A stretch of 27,066 nt of DNA from JBFISM01 sp041608535 (lineage in GTDB: Bacteria > Actinomycetota > Acidimicrobiia > Spongiisociales > UBA5794), in NCBI GenBank assembly GCA_041608535.1, contig JBFISM010000038.1:1-27066 (forward strand), in the 5' to 3' direction. Of this stretch, positions 1 to 7,608 are shown in pieces. Numbering within the stretch: the first letter of the stretch is position 1; each line of letters opens with the position of its first letter. A model generated the notes under the pieces. That model made no database searches. It was not told where the DNA came from and was given only the letters and a program-made list of their open reading frames with translations. Made by a program: the position numbers and the translations under genes.

Positions 1-810
1 GCGAACTATCCAAGTTGAACCGCGGGCTGTGGAACGACCCCTCCGCCGGGCAAGCCACGTTCACTGAATGGGTAGAGGCCTGGCTCCCCGGTCTCGACAT
101 CAAACCCAAGACCCGCGCCGGCTACAAGTCGCTGCTGCGATCCCGCATCCTCCCCGCCTTCGGGCCCGTGGAGCTACGACGCATCGCACCCGCCGACGGG
201 CGGGAATGGATCGCCGCCAGGGCCGACGAAGGGCTCTCCGCATCGCGGATCCGCCAAGCCCGCCAACTCCTCGGCACCGCCCTCGGCACCGCCGTCACCG
301 ACGGCATCCTGGGTCGCAACCGCGTCACCGGCGTCAAGGTCCCCACCGACCGACCACGCCAGCAACGCTTCCTCGACGCCCACCAAGTCGCCCACCTCGC
401 CCACACCGCCGAACAACACCAACCCGGAGCTGGTCTCGTCATCGAGATCCTCGCCTGGGTCGGCCTCCGCTGGGGCGAGCTCACCGCCCTCCGGGCAGCC
501 AACGTTGACCCGCTCCGACGGAGGGTTTCCGAAGCCGCAACGGAGGGTCGCGGTCAACTGGTGTTCGGAGCACCCAAGTCCCACCGCACGCGAACCGTCG
601 TGACACCATCCTGGCTCGCCGAGAACCTCGGAGTGCACCTCGCGGACCTCGACACGCATGCCTTGCTATGTACCGCACCCAAGGGCGGGCCCATGCGCGC
701 GTCGAACTTTCCGCCGCGCCGTGTGGACCCCCACCCTCGACGCCGCCCGCATCGACCCGGGGCTCAGGATGTATGACCTCCGGCACACCGCTGCATCACT
801 CATGATCTCG
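1..810 (+). pseudogene. Tyrosine recombinase (phage-type integrase) remnant, frameshifted and truncated
   Basis: The frame is open to the left edge (a TTG at 15 is the first in-window start, but Glu-Leu-Ser-Lys codons precede it), so the 5' end is probably outside the window. The product resembles actinobacterial phage integrases. It has an N-terminal core-binding SAM-like domain (TFTEWVEAWL) and then the catalytic domain with box I GLRWGELTALR (catalytic Arg at about 468-470) and the beta-strand Lys in APKSHRTR. At 708-710 a TTT replaces an expected TT. Dropping one T joins MRASNF to RRAVWTPT in the next frame, which then reads into YDLRHTAASLMI (about 772-807). Recognisable homology stops near 810. 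The LGH box and the nucleophilic Tyr are missing, and the frame runs on into the tRNA. The gene is therefore dead. The position, pointing at the 3' end of a tRNA gene, fits the remains of an integrated element. Confidence 0.85.
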
Positions 811-842
811 GAGAGGTCGTCTCGCTCGAGCCCAGAACGCGC

Positions 843-869
843 CGAAACCCCTGACCAGCAAGGGTTTCG
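843..869. other. Inverted repeat just downstream of tRNA-Asn
   Basis: CGAAACCC (843-850) and GGGTTTCG (862-869) form a perfect 8-bp stem around an 11-base loop, 7 bases beyond the 3' end of the tRNA. There is no U tract. It could be a processing or termination hairpin of the tRNA transcript on the minus strand, or an arm/core site left from integration. Confidence 0.45.
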
Positions 870-875
870 ATGGAG

Positions 876-948
876 CTCCGGGGGTGGGACTCGAACCCAC
901 AACCTGCGGATTAACAGTCCGACGCTCTGCCGATTGAGCTACCCCGGA
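876..948 (-). tRNA. tRNA-Asn (anticodon GTT)
   Basis: Read on the minus strand, the 73-base gene has acceptor stem TCCGGGG pairing with CCCCGGA, then TA and the D-arm GCTC...GAGC. The anticodon loop is CTGTTAA with anticodon GTT. The T-arm is GTGGG-TTCGAGT-CCCAC and the discriminator base is G. CCA is not encoded (CTC follows). All stems pair. It decodes AAC/AAU asparagine codons. An integrase remnant abuts its 3' end, which is the usual attachment side of tRNA genes. Confidence 0.96.
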
Positions 949-990
949 ATGGTTTCCAGCGGGGAGTGCCGCTGGCCACAAGCGGGTGGG

Positions 991-996
991 ATGGTA
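991..996 (-). promoter_or_regulatory. Possible extended -10 of the tRNA-Asn promoter
   Basis: The minus strand reads TGATACCAT, that is TG-N followed by TACCAT (4 of 6 matches to TATAAT), 42 bases upstream of the tRNA 5' end. No clear -35 is seen. A GC hairpin (956-975, CCAGCGG/CCGCTGG) lies between it and the tRNA. Confidence 0.3.
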
Positions 997-1049
997 TCAC
1001 AGCCCCAGCTGCCACCGACTCGCCACATCTGAGCCGATCCGCTGCCACA

Positions 1050-1310
1050 ATGACCGGCATGCGATTCAGGCTTGGTCTGGTCATCGGCGCCGGAATCGGC
1101 TACGTGCTCGGAACGAGAGCCGGGCGGGAGCGCTATGAGGAGCTCATGGCCATGTGGGAGAGAGCCCAGGAGAATCCCCAATTTGCAGACATCGCCGCCG
1201 CCACCGAGGCGCCCCGGGAGCAAGCGTTGCGGTTGCTCGGCGACGGCATCCGCAGCGTGAGCGACCTCCTCCGCAAACAGTCGAGCGGCCCTCCCCCGGC
1301 AGGGAGGTAG
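1050..1310 (+). CDS. Small YtxH-like membrane-anchored protein
   Basis: The predicted protein has 86 residues from ATG 1050; ATG 1059 is an alternative start, and the longer frame from 966 would run back towards the tRNA. Residues about 6-21 form a glycine-rich hydrophobic helix (GLVIGAGIGYVLGTRAG) followed by the basic/acidic stretch RAGRERYEEL. That is the pattern of actinobacterial YtxH-type proteins: one short membrane anchor and a cytoplasmic helical tail. The remainder (about 35-75) looks amphipathic. No enzymatic motif is visible and the function is unknown. The gene converges on rpoD, with only 11 bases between the two stop codons. No ribosome-binding site stands out. Confidence 0.7.
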   Translation: MTGMRFRLGLVIGAGIGYVLGTRAGRERYEELMAMWERAQENPQFADIAAATEAPREQALRLLGDGIRSVSDLLRKQSSGPPPAGR

Positions 1311-1321
1311 CCGGCCACGGT

Positions 1322-2461
1322 TCAGGCTCCTTCGAGATACCCCTCGAGACGCTTGGCGCGGGCGGGTTGCCGCAGCTTGGCGAGCGCCTTGGTCTCGATC
1401 TGGCGGATTCGCTCCCGGGTGACCCGGAAGTGGCTGCCGACCTCGTCGAGCGTGCGGATCTTGCCGTCGGCGAGCCCGAAGCGCATGATCAGCACCTGCC
1501 GCTCCCGCTCGTTGAGCGCTTCCAAAGCGAGGTTGAGATACTCCTGGAGGAGCCGGAACGACGCCGCTTCCACGGGAACATCGGCGTCGGCATCCTGCAC
1601 GAGATCGCCGAGAGTGGAATCGTCCTCCTCGCCGAGTGGCGACTCGAGGGACAGCGGATCCTGCGCGATGCGACGGAGTTCGGTCACCCGATCCGGCTCC
1701 ATCTCCAGCTCGTTCGCGATGTCCTCGATCGTCGGTTCCCGGCCCAGCTCTTGCATGAGCGTGCGTTGCGCTCTGGCCAGTTTGTTGATGGTCTCGACCA
1801 TGTGAACGGGCACTCGGATGGTGCGTGCCTGGTCGGCGAGCGCCCTGGTGACCGCCTGCCGGATCCACCAGGTCGCATATGTCGAGAACTTGAATCCCTT
1901 GCGATAGTCGAACTTCTCGACCGCACGGATGAGCCCCAAGTTGCCCTCCTGGATGAGATCCAGCAGCGATAGGCCCCGCCCCACGTACTTCTTTGCGATC
2001 GACACGACGAGGCGCAGGTTCGCCTCGACCAACCGCTTCCTCGCCCGATCCGCCTGGCGGGTGGCGCGTTCGAGGATCACCCGCTCGTTGACCGGCAGCG
2101 AGGCGACGGCATCGGCCAGTTTCTCCTCGGCGCGAATGCCGCTCTCCATCTGCAGCGCGAGCTCAACCTCTTGCTGCGAGGTGAGCAGCGGGTAGCGACC
2201 AATCTCCTGGAGATACATCCGCACCGGATCCGAGACATGCACCAGCTCGTCGTTGCTGAGCTCGGTGGCCGCAAGGGCGTCGTTGGAATCCTCGCGGATC
2301 TGAACGTCCGCCTCCCGCAACGCAAGGAAAACCTCGTCGAAAGCTTCCGGTGGCGCTTCGGCATCTTCGAGATCCTGCTGGACCTCGGTCATCACCAGAA
2401 AGCCGCGTTGGCGGCCACGCTTCACCAGCGCAGCGAACGCTGCATGCACGGACTCTGTCAC
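1322..2461 (-). CDS. rpoD: Primary sigma factor of RNA polymerase (RpoD/SigA)
   Basis: The 379-residue protein directs RNA polymerase to housekeeping promoters. A short sigma-1.1-like region lies at about 8-57, region 1.2 at 78-110 (DPVRMYLQEIGRYPLLT), and region 2 at 145-213 with the -10-melting stretch FSTYATWWIRQA. Region 3 spans about 225-298. Region 4 (312-366) carries the -35-reading helix-turn-helix TLDEVGSHFRVTRERIRQIE. The length is normal for a primary sigma with a short N-terminus. The start is a GTG at 2461 that shares the sequence GTGA with the TGA of dnaG, so the two are translationally coupled in the conserved dnaG-rpoD pair. It is the last gene of the recO-uppS-glyS-dnaG-rpoD series; no terminator is obvious before the convergent YtxH-like gene. 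Confidence 0.97.
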   Translation of the reverse strand: MTESVHAAFAALVKRGRQRGFLVMTEVQQDLEDAEAPPEAFDEVFLALREADVQIREDSNDALAATELSNDELVHVSDPVRMYLQEIGRYPLLTSQQEVELALQMESGIRAEEKLADAVASLPVNERVILERATRQADRARKRLVEANLRLVVSIAKKYVGRGLSLLDLIQEGNLGLIRAVEKFDYRKGFKFSTYATWWIRQAVTRALADQARTIRVPVHMVETINKLARAQRTLMQELGREPTIEDIANELEMEPDRVTELRRIAQDPLSLESPLGEEDDSTLGDLVQDADADVPVEAASFRLLQEYLNLALEALNERERQVLIMRFGLADGKIRTLDEVGSHFRVTRERIRQIETKALAKLRQPARAKRLEGYLEGA

Positions 2462-4218
2462 CGGTGGCCTCTCAACTCTCGACGAGATTGTTCCAAAGCT
2501 ATCAACTGCTCAGATGCTGCGGAATAAGCCTGGGGGTCGCTTTCCGGCGTCATGCCGTCCAGCCGGTTCCGCAGCTCTTTGATCTGGCGATCCAAGGCTC
2601 CGAGTCGCAGCTTATCGACAATTCCGTCCGGCGCAGACAACATGCGATCCTCGAGCGCCAGCGCAGTCAACATGGACGTCACGTCGTCCTTGGGCTCGGC
2701 GAGAAGCGCCCCGAGGTCCGGGGGCTGACCGGGCTCGAGGGCCAGGATCGGGCCGGCAATGCGCTCGAACCCGCGGCGGAGTCGATCGTCCGTGAACCAG
2801 GACGGGTCGAGCTGGTACCTGCGCAGAGTCGAATCGTTGGCGAGGAGCGACCGCAACAACTCCTGTTCGGCCTTCTGCTGGCCGGTGAGCCGCTCCTGTC
2901 TCCGTTCCGGGGCGATCTTCGCAGTCGATGCTCGAGGCCGGGTACGGGCAACGGCGCTCTCGACAACATCGAGTTCCACCCCGGTCTCACGGGAGATCAG
3001 CACCGCATACTCGTGGCGTACCACCGGGTCCGGATGAAGGGCCACGAGCTTTGCGGCCGCAGCGGCTCCCCTGGCGCGGGCCTCGGTCTCGGTGAGATCG
3101 AAGCCCTTCAGTTCCTCTTCGATTCGGAATTCGAGCAAAGGCCGCGAGGCGGCGATCCTGTCCAGCAACTCGGCGCTGCGTCCAGCCCCGACGAGGTCGG
3201 CGGGGTCCATACCCGGCGGCAGTGCAGTGACCCGCAGCTCCAGGTCGCCGGGCATCGACTTGTCGAACCCACGTAGCGCGGCACCGGTACCCGCGGCGTC
3301 GGCATCGAAGGCCAGGACGATGCGCGGGGTGAAACGCCGCAACAGATCGAGATGATCGTCCACCAGCGCCGTCCCACACGTAGCAACTGCGATGGGCCGC
3401 CCGGCGAGGGCGAATGCGATGACGTCCGTGTAACCCTCGACAACCACCGCCTCGTTGGCACGCACGATCTCGCTCTTCGCCCAGTTCAGCCCGTAGAGCA
3501 GATGTGACTTGCGGTAGATCGGCGTTTCAGGCGAGTTGAGATACTTGGGTCCGTCACCGTCGAGCAGCCGAGCGCCGAACCCCACCGGATCCCCGCGGAG
3601 GTCGTAGATGGGAAACATCACGCGCCCACGGAACCTGTCGATGAGTGTGCCGCGCCGCGAACGCGAGCTGAGTCCGGCATCGACGAGCGTTTTCTCGGTG
3701 TGCCCTTTGCTGCGGAGGTGTCTGGTCAGCACATCCCATTCGTCCGGTGAGTACCCGAGGGCGAAGTGGTCCACTACGTCCGTCTCGTAACCGCGGGTGC
3801 GCAGATAGGCGCGGGCGTTACCCGCATCGGGTGCCACCTTGAGCCGGTCGGTGTAGAACGCCACGGCATCGGCCACGGCGGCCACGAGGAGCTCACGATG
3901 GCCACGCCGTCTGCTCTCGGCGGGGCTCTGGGTGAGCGTCACCCCGGCGCGGCGCGCCAGTAGCTCCACCGCACCGACGAAGTCGACCCCTTGGGTCTCC
4001 TTCACCCAGTCGAAGACGTCACCGCTCTTCTGGCAACCGAAACAATGGAAGAGACCACGAGCGGGATCGATCGACAGCGATGGTGTCTTCTCGTTGTGGA
4101 ACGGGCACACCGCCATCACGGAGCGACCCGATTTCTTGATCTTGGTGACCTCGGCGGCCAGCTCGCTCAGGTCGGTGCGTTGCCGGACGGCATCGATGTC
4201 TTCGCGTGCATACGCCAC
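2458..4218 (-). CDS. dnaG: DNA primase DnaG
   Basis: This 586-residue primase makes RNA primers at the replication fork with DnaB. The N-terminal CHC2 zinc site is C38, H41, C59, C62. The catalytic core contains the RNA-polymerase region (IDRFRGRVMFPI) and the Toprim domain, with E261 in VVVEGYTDVIAF and the acidic pair in AFDADAAG (D304, D306). The C-terminal third should carry the helicase-binding helices. The frame is open for another 96 codons upstream into glyS, but family homology begins at V-A-Y-A-R-E-D-I, so GTG 4218 was chosen. There is no Shine-Dalgarno sequence. A TACAAT box 9 bases upstream suggests a leaderless or nearly leaderless transcript. The gene overlaps rpoD by 4 bases. 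Confidence 0.96.
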   Translation of the reverse strand: MAYAREDIDAVRQRTDLSELAAEVTKIKKSGRSVMAVCPFHNEKTPSLSIDPARGLFHCFGCQKSGDVFDWVKETQGVDFVGAVELLARRAGVTLTQSPAESRRRGHRELLVAAVADAVAFYTDRLKVAPDAGNARAYLRTRGYETDVVDHFALGYSPDEWDVLTRHLRSKGHTEKTLVDAGLSSRSRRGTLIDRFRGRVMFPIYDLRGDPVGFGARLLDGDGPKYLNSPETPIYRKSHLLYGLNWAKSEIVRANEAVVVEGYTDVIAFALAGRPIAVATCGTALVDDHLDLLRRFTPRIVLAFDADAAGTGAALRGFDKSMPGDLELRVTALPPGMDPADLVGAGRSAELLDRIAASRPLLEFRIEEELKGFDLTETEARARGAAAAAKLVALHPDPVVRHEYAVLISRETGVELDVVESAVARTRPRASTAKIAPERRQERLTGQQKAEQELLRSLLANDSTLRRYQLDPSWFTDDRLRRGFERIAGPILALEPGQPPDLGALLAEPKDDVTSMLTALALEDRMLSAPDGIVDKLRLGALDRQIKELRNRLDGMTPESDPQAYSAASEQLIALEQSRRELRGHR

Positions 4219-4227
4219 TAGGCGCCG

Positions 4228-4233
4228 ATTGTA
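4228..4233 (-). promoter_or_regulatory. -10 box of a dnaG-rpoD promoter, leaderless type
   Basis: On the minus strand TACAAT (5 of 6 to TATAAT) ends 9 bases before the dnaG GTG. The start point would then fall on or within about 3 bases of the start codon, and no ribosome-binding site is present. A GGACC/GGTCC inverted repeat lies just upstream where a -35 would be; no -35 hexamer is recognisable. Confidence 0.45.
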
Positions 4234-4304
4234 CCGGGACCCCGATTCGGTCCTCGCATCATCCGTGGATCTGTGGCGTACATCCGAGCCGGTGCTCAGG
4301 TGCG

Positions 4305-5609
4305 CTAGGGAAGCCGCTCCTCGAGGTAGCGGACAACACCCTCGATGGGGATCCGGTCCTGCGCCATCGTGTCGCGATGCCGCACCGTGACCTGTTTGTC
4401 GTCCAACGTGTCGAAATCGACGGTCACGCAGTACGGGGTGCCGATCTCGTCCTGGCGGCGGTAGCGCCGGCCAATGGCCTGGGTGACATCGACCTCGGTG
4501 TCCCACAGCGGGCGAACCATCGAAGCCACCTCCTCGGTCACCGCAACGAGGTCCTCCTTCTTCGACAGCGGGAGCACCGCGACCTTGATAGGGCTGAGCC
4601 GCGGGTCGAGCCGCAGCACTGTGCGCTCCTCGTCGTTGACGGTTTCGGTGTCATACGCGTCTATCAAGAAAGCAAACGTCGTGCGGGTGGCACCACCGGC
4701 CGGTTCGATGACGTAGGGATAGAAGCGCTCGTCCGCTTCCTGGTCGTAGTAACGCAGATCCTTCCCGCTGTGCTCGCTGTGCTGCCGTAGGTCGAAGTCG
4801 GTGCGGTTGGCGATGCCTTCCAACTCGTCCCAGCCCCACGGGAACTCGTACTCGACGTCGTACGTGTCAGCTGCATAGTGAGCCAGCTCCTCCGGTTCGT
4901 GGGCACGCAGCCTCACCCGCTCCTCGGTCATACCGAGATCGAGGTACCACCTCATCCTCTCGTCGAGCCAGTACTCCAGCCACTTGTCGGCTTCGTCCGG
5001 ATGGCAGAAGTACTCCATCTCCATCTGCTCGAACTCACGAGTGCGAAAGACGAACTGGCCGGGTGTGATCTCGTTGCGAAAGGACTTGCCGATCTGCGCA
5101 ATGCCGAACGGGAGCTTGAGCCGGGCAGTGCGCCGCACGTTCTCGAAGTTGGTGAAGATCCCTTGCGCCGTCTCCGGCCGCAGATAGACGACGTTGTCGC
5201 TGCTCTCCACGGGACCCATGTGGGTGCGGAACATCAGGTTGAACTCGCGAGGATCCGTGAACGATCCGCGTGTCCCACACGCCGGGCATTGGTCTGCATC
5301 TTCCAGCTTGTCGAGCCGGTATCTGGTATTGCAGTTGGTGCACTCGACGAGCGGATCGCTGAACGAGGCGACGTGGCCGGAGGCCTCCCACACCTGTGGC
5401 GCTTGCAGGATGGCCGAATCTATCCCGACGACATCCGGCCGCAGCTGCACCAGCGACCGCCACCACTGGTCCTTCACGTTGCGCAGCATCGCCACCCCGA
5501 GCGGCCCGTAGTCGTAGGCCGATCGCAACCCGCCATAGATCTCCGAGCTCTGGAACACGAACCCGCGCTTCTTCGCCAGATTCACGATGGTGTCGAAATC
5601 AGCAGGCAT
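4305..5609 (-). CDS. glyS: Glycyl-tRNA synthetase, alpha2 (eukaryote/archaea-like) type
   Basis: The enzyme charges tRNA-Gly with glycine. The 434-residue protein is a class II synthetase of the homodimeric type. Features are the N-terminal GFVFQSSEIYGG and YDYGPLG, a zinc knuckle C90-x2-C93...C108-x2-C111 (CTNC, CPAC), the motif-2 region FRNEITP (177-183) followed by REFEQMEMEYF, and a C-terminal anticodon-binding domain starting near SPIKVAVLPLSKK. It is slightly shorter than many bacterial members (about 460) but has all core motifs. The ATG at 5609 fits the family start. It lies 77 bases downstream of uppS and 86 bases upstream of dnaG, in the conserved recO-glyS-dnaG-rpoD order. No T-box leader is seen. 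Confidence 0.97.
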   Translation of the reverse strand: MPADFDTIVNLAKKRGFVFQSSEIYGGLRSAYDYGPLGVAMLRNVKDQWWRSLVQLRPDVVGIDSAILQAPQVWEASGHVASFSDPLVECTNCNTRYRLDKLEDADQCPACGTRGSFTDPREFNLMFRTHMGPVESSDNVVYLRPETAQGIFTNFENVRRTARLKLPFGIAQIGKSFRNEITPGQFVFRTREFEQMEMEYFCHPDEADKWLEYWLDERMRWYLDLGMTEERVRLRAHEPEELAHYAADTYDVEYEFPWGWDELEGIANRTDFDLRQHSEHSGKDLRYYDQEADERFYPYVIEPAGGATRTTFAFLIDAYDTETVNDEERTVLRLDPRLSPIKVAVLPLSKKEDLVAVTEEVASMVRPLWDTEVDVTQAIGRRYRRQDEIGTPYCVTVDFDTLDDKQVTVRHRDTMAQDRIPIEGVVRYLEERLP

Positions 5610-5659
5610 GTTTCGATCCTGGTCGGCGTACCCGAGGGGCGAGGCGGCGGTGAGCGAAG

Positions 5660-5665
5660 ATCATA
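5660..5665 (-). promoter_or_regulatory. Possible -10 box ahead of glyS
   Basis: The minus strand carries TATGAT (5 of 6 to consensus) 50 bases upstream of the glyS ATG, in the 77-base uppS-glyS gap. The -35 region is poor. glyS may also be reached by read-through from recO-uppS. Confidence 0.35.
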
Positions 5666-5686
5666 GGCGTCGCTCTGGTAGCTGCA

Positions 5687-6463
5687 TCACTCGCCGGGTG
5701 TGATGGGTGTAGGGGCGTCGACCGCCGCGCCGAAGCGGCGATCGCGTTGCTGGTAGCGGCGAATCGCCTCGGCAAGACGGTGGCGATCGAAGTCCGGCCA
5801 GAGGATGCCGGGAAAGTCGAACTCTGCGTACGCCGCCTGCCACAACAAGAAGTTGGACAAGCGCTGCTCCCCCGACGAGCGGATGACGAGGTCGACATCG
5901 GGCATGGCCGGCACGTAGAAATGCTGCGCCACCACCGACTCGTCGATGTCCGCAACGGCCAACTCCCCGGCCACCGTCGCTGCGGCAATGCTACGCACCG
6001 CTCGCACGATCTCCGCCCTCGATCCGTAGTTGAAAGCGAAGACCACATCGAGAGCGGTGTTCCCCGCCGTCATCACCTCCGCGTCGCGCATCAGCGTGCG
6101 ATTGCGCTCGGGCACGCGCGGATCGTCCCTCTCACCGGCGAACCAGATCCGCACGTTCTGCGCATGCAACGCATCACGACGCCGGACCAGCACCTCCTCG
6201 TTGAACCACATCAAGAACTCCACCTCTTCGGCGGACCGGGACCAGTTCTCGGTGGAGAACGTGTACGCCGTGACCCACTCGATCCCGAGCTCGATGGCTC
6301 CCTCGATCGTGTCGAACAGCGCTGCCTCGCCTGCGGCATGACCAGCGGTCCGCGGCAATCCGCGCTGGTTGGCCCATCGACCATTGCCATCGAGGATCAG
6401 CCCGACGTGGCGAGGCACCCTGGCGGGATCGATGCCGGCGAGCAGCGAGGCCGTGTCAGCCAT
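5687..6463 (-). CDS. uppS: Isoprenyl (undecaprenyl-type) diphosphate synthase, cis-prenyltransferase
   Basis: The 258-residue cis-prenyltransferase adds isopentenyl units to an allylic diphosphate, giving the polyprenyl carrier for peptidoglycan and other envelope polymers. Visible motifs are HVGLILDGNGRWA (catalytic D25 in DGNGRW), the helix TAYTFSTENWSRS, FAFNYGSRAEI and the C-terminal signature DLVIRSSGEQRLSNFLLWQ. Product chain length cannot be read from sequence. The ATG at 6463 overlaps the recO stop by 8 bases (ATGGCTGA), so the genes are coupled; the longer upstream frame lies inside recO and was rejected. In the Bacillus version of this cluster uppS is elsewhere, so its place between recO and glyS is a lineage-specific addition. 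Confidence 0.95.
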   Translation of the reverse strand: MADTASLLAGIDPARVPRHVGLILDGNGRWANQRGLPRTAGHAAGEAALFDTIEGAIELGIEWVTAYTFSTENWSRSAEEVEFLMWFNEEVLVRRRDALHAQNVRIWFAGERDDPRVPERNRTLMRDAEVMTAGNTALDVVFAFNYGSRAEIVRAVRSIAAATVAGELAVADIDESVVAQHFYVPAMPDVDLVIRSSGEQRLSNFLLWQAAYAEFDFPGILWPDFDRHRLAEAIRRYQQRDRRFGAAVDAPTPITPGE

Positions 6464-7175
6464 CGAGCACGGCGAGCGACACCAGCCGGTGCTCCAAGTG
6501 GTACTCGAAGAATCGCCGCGCCACGCCCATGGCATCCGCCGACAGCGCAGGATCGAGCGTGGGCAGATCGACGATATCGGACCCGAGCAAGGACGCCAGA
6601 TAGTCGGTGAGCCCGGGACGAAGCGTATAGGCCCCTTGGGTACGGCACCGCTCACACAACGCCCCTCCGGCCGGAAAGCTGAACCTGGTGAGGCCGTCCC
6701 GTCTGCCGCACCCGGCGCAACTCGCCAGCGCCGGCGACACCCCGACGATGTCGGCCGTCTTCAGCAGGAATGCAGTGGCCAGATCGGGGTGGGGATCGGG
6801 ACCGTCGAGGGCGCGGAGTCCACGCTGCAACAGCAGGAACAGCCGCACCGACGATTCGTTCTCCTGGGCCACCAGATCCGTCACCTCGAGCATGGTGCCG
6901 GCCGTGACCACTCGGTCGAGATCGCCACGCAGCCGATGGAACGGCTCGATGATCGACACCTGGGTGATCGTGTCGAGGTTACGACCCTCGTACAGCACGA
7001 GATCGACGTGGGAAAAGGGCTCCAACCGGCCGCCGAAGCGGCTCTTCGTCTTGCGAACCCCTTTGGCCACGGTGCGCAGCTTTCCGTTGTTCGGACTGAG
7101 CAACACGACGACACGATCGGCATCGCCGAACGGATAGCTACGGAGCACTATCCCCTGATCGTGTCGGATCGCCAT
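6456..7175 (-). CDS. recO: DNA repair protein RecO
   Basis: The 239-residue RecO helps load RecA onto SSB-coated single-stranded DNA in gap repair with RecR. The N-terminal OB fold includes GIVLRSYPFGDADRVVVLLSPNNGKL and KGVRKTKSRFGGRLEPF. A central helical region follows, then a zinc knuckle with C153, C156 (CAGC) and C174, C177 (CERC). Start: ATG 7175, where family homology begins (MAIRHDQGIVL); the 68 extra upstream codons are low-quality and overlap the promoter region of the divergent PCD gene. A GGGG stretch precedes the ATG at a short distance. It is the first gene of the recO-uppS-glyS-dnaG-rpoD run. In related genomes era normally lies directly upstream; here PCD and the sigma-fusion gene intervene. 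Confidence 0.95.
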   Translation of the reverse strand: MAIRHDQGIVLRSYPFGDADRVVVLLSPNNGKLRTVAKGVRKTKSRFGGRLEPFSHVDLVLYEGRNLDTITQVSIIEPFHRLRGDLDRVVTAGTMLEVTDLVAQENESSVRLFLLLQRGLRALDGPDPHPDLATAFLLKTADIVGVSPALASCAGCGRRDGLTRFSFPAGGALCERCRTQGAYTLRPGLTDYLASLLGSDIVDLPTLDPALSADAMGVARRFFEYHLEHRLVSLAVLDG

Positions 7176-7250
7176 CGCCACCCCGGGCTTGCCAGCGGAC
7201 CCCAGGGTACCGTTCCCGGTCCGCCATCCCGGGGACCGCTGCGCAGCCTG

Positions 7251-7279
7251 TTGCGATCGCACGGACCGTCTCCGATACT
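7251..7279 (+). promoter_or_regulatory. Promoter of the PCD gene, leaderless type
   Basis: -35 TTGCGA (7251-7256), a 17-base spacer, and -10 GATACT (7274-7279) each match 4 of 6 consensus positions at ideal spacing. Six bases separate the -10 from the ATG at 7286, so the predicted start point is the A of the start codon. There is no ribosome-binding site, consistent with a leaderless mRNA. The promoter lies in the 110-base divergent gap with recO. Confidence 0.6.
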
Positions 7280-7285
7280 GCGCCC

Positions 7286-7579
7286 ATGACCCTCTCAGAT
7301 GCCCCACTCTCCGACGACGCCCGTACTGCATTCCTCGAGCAACACCCTGATTGGCAGCTCCACGGGGAAACGATCTCACGCACCTTCGTGTTCGAGGACT
7401 TCAGCGAAGCGCTCGGATTCGTAGTGCGCTGCGGCATCGCTGCCGAGGTGGTCGACCATCACCCAGACATCGACATTCGGTGGAACAAAGTAGCCATCGC
7501 GCTGACCACGCATTCGTCGCAGGCCCTCTCGGAAAAAGACACCACGGTGGCGACCCGTCTCGACGAGATCGCCGGTTGA
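7286..7579 (+). CDS. Pterin-4a-carbinolamine dehydratase (4a-hydroxytetrahydrobiopterin dehydratase)
   Basis: The 97-residue PCD/DCoH family protein is full length. The family dehydrates 4a-hydroxy-tetrahydropterin, recycling the cofactor of aromatic amino-acid hydroxylases; some bacterial members are linked to molybdopterin metabolism. The active-site signature is EVVDHHPDIDIRWNKV (H58, H59) followed by TTH (H76) and the D85 region (LSEKD). ATG 7286 fits the family N-terminus and the leaderless promoter. No hydroxylase or pterin gene is nearby, so the substrate is not shown by context. The gene is on the plus strand, divergent from recO and convergent with the sigma-fusion gene (27 bases between stops), and interrupts an otherwise minus-strand block. 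Confidence 0.93.
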   Translation: MTLSDAPLSDDARTAFLEQHPDWQLHGETISRTFVFEDFSEALGFVVRCGIAAEVVDHHPDIDIRWNKVAIALTTHSSQALSEKDTTVATRLDEIAG

Positions 7580-7590
7580 GAGCCGGACGA

Positions 7591-7608
7591 GAACCGTTCC
7601 CTCGGTTC
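7591..7608. other. Hairpin in the convergent PCD / sigma-fusion gap
   Basis: GAACCG (7591-7596) and CGGTTC (7603-7608) form a 6-bp stem with a 6-base loop between the two converging stop codons and touching the sigma-fusion stop. It has no U tract, so it is at best a weak bidirectional terminator. Confidence 0.3.

Noticed and set aside
939..1868. Minus-strand frame of 309 codons overlapping the YtxH-like gene, the end of rpoD and the tRNA
   Set aside because: It is an out-of-frame shadow of rpoD with low-complexity Arg/Gly/Ala content, and its downstream end lies inside the tRNA promoter region.
4219..4506. N-terminal extension of DnaG by 96 codons into glyS
   Set aside because: There is no primase homology before V-A-Y-A-R-E-D, and the extension reads the glyS 3' end in another frame.
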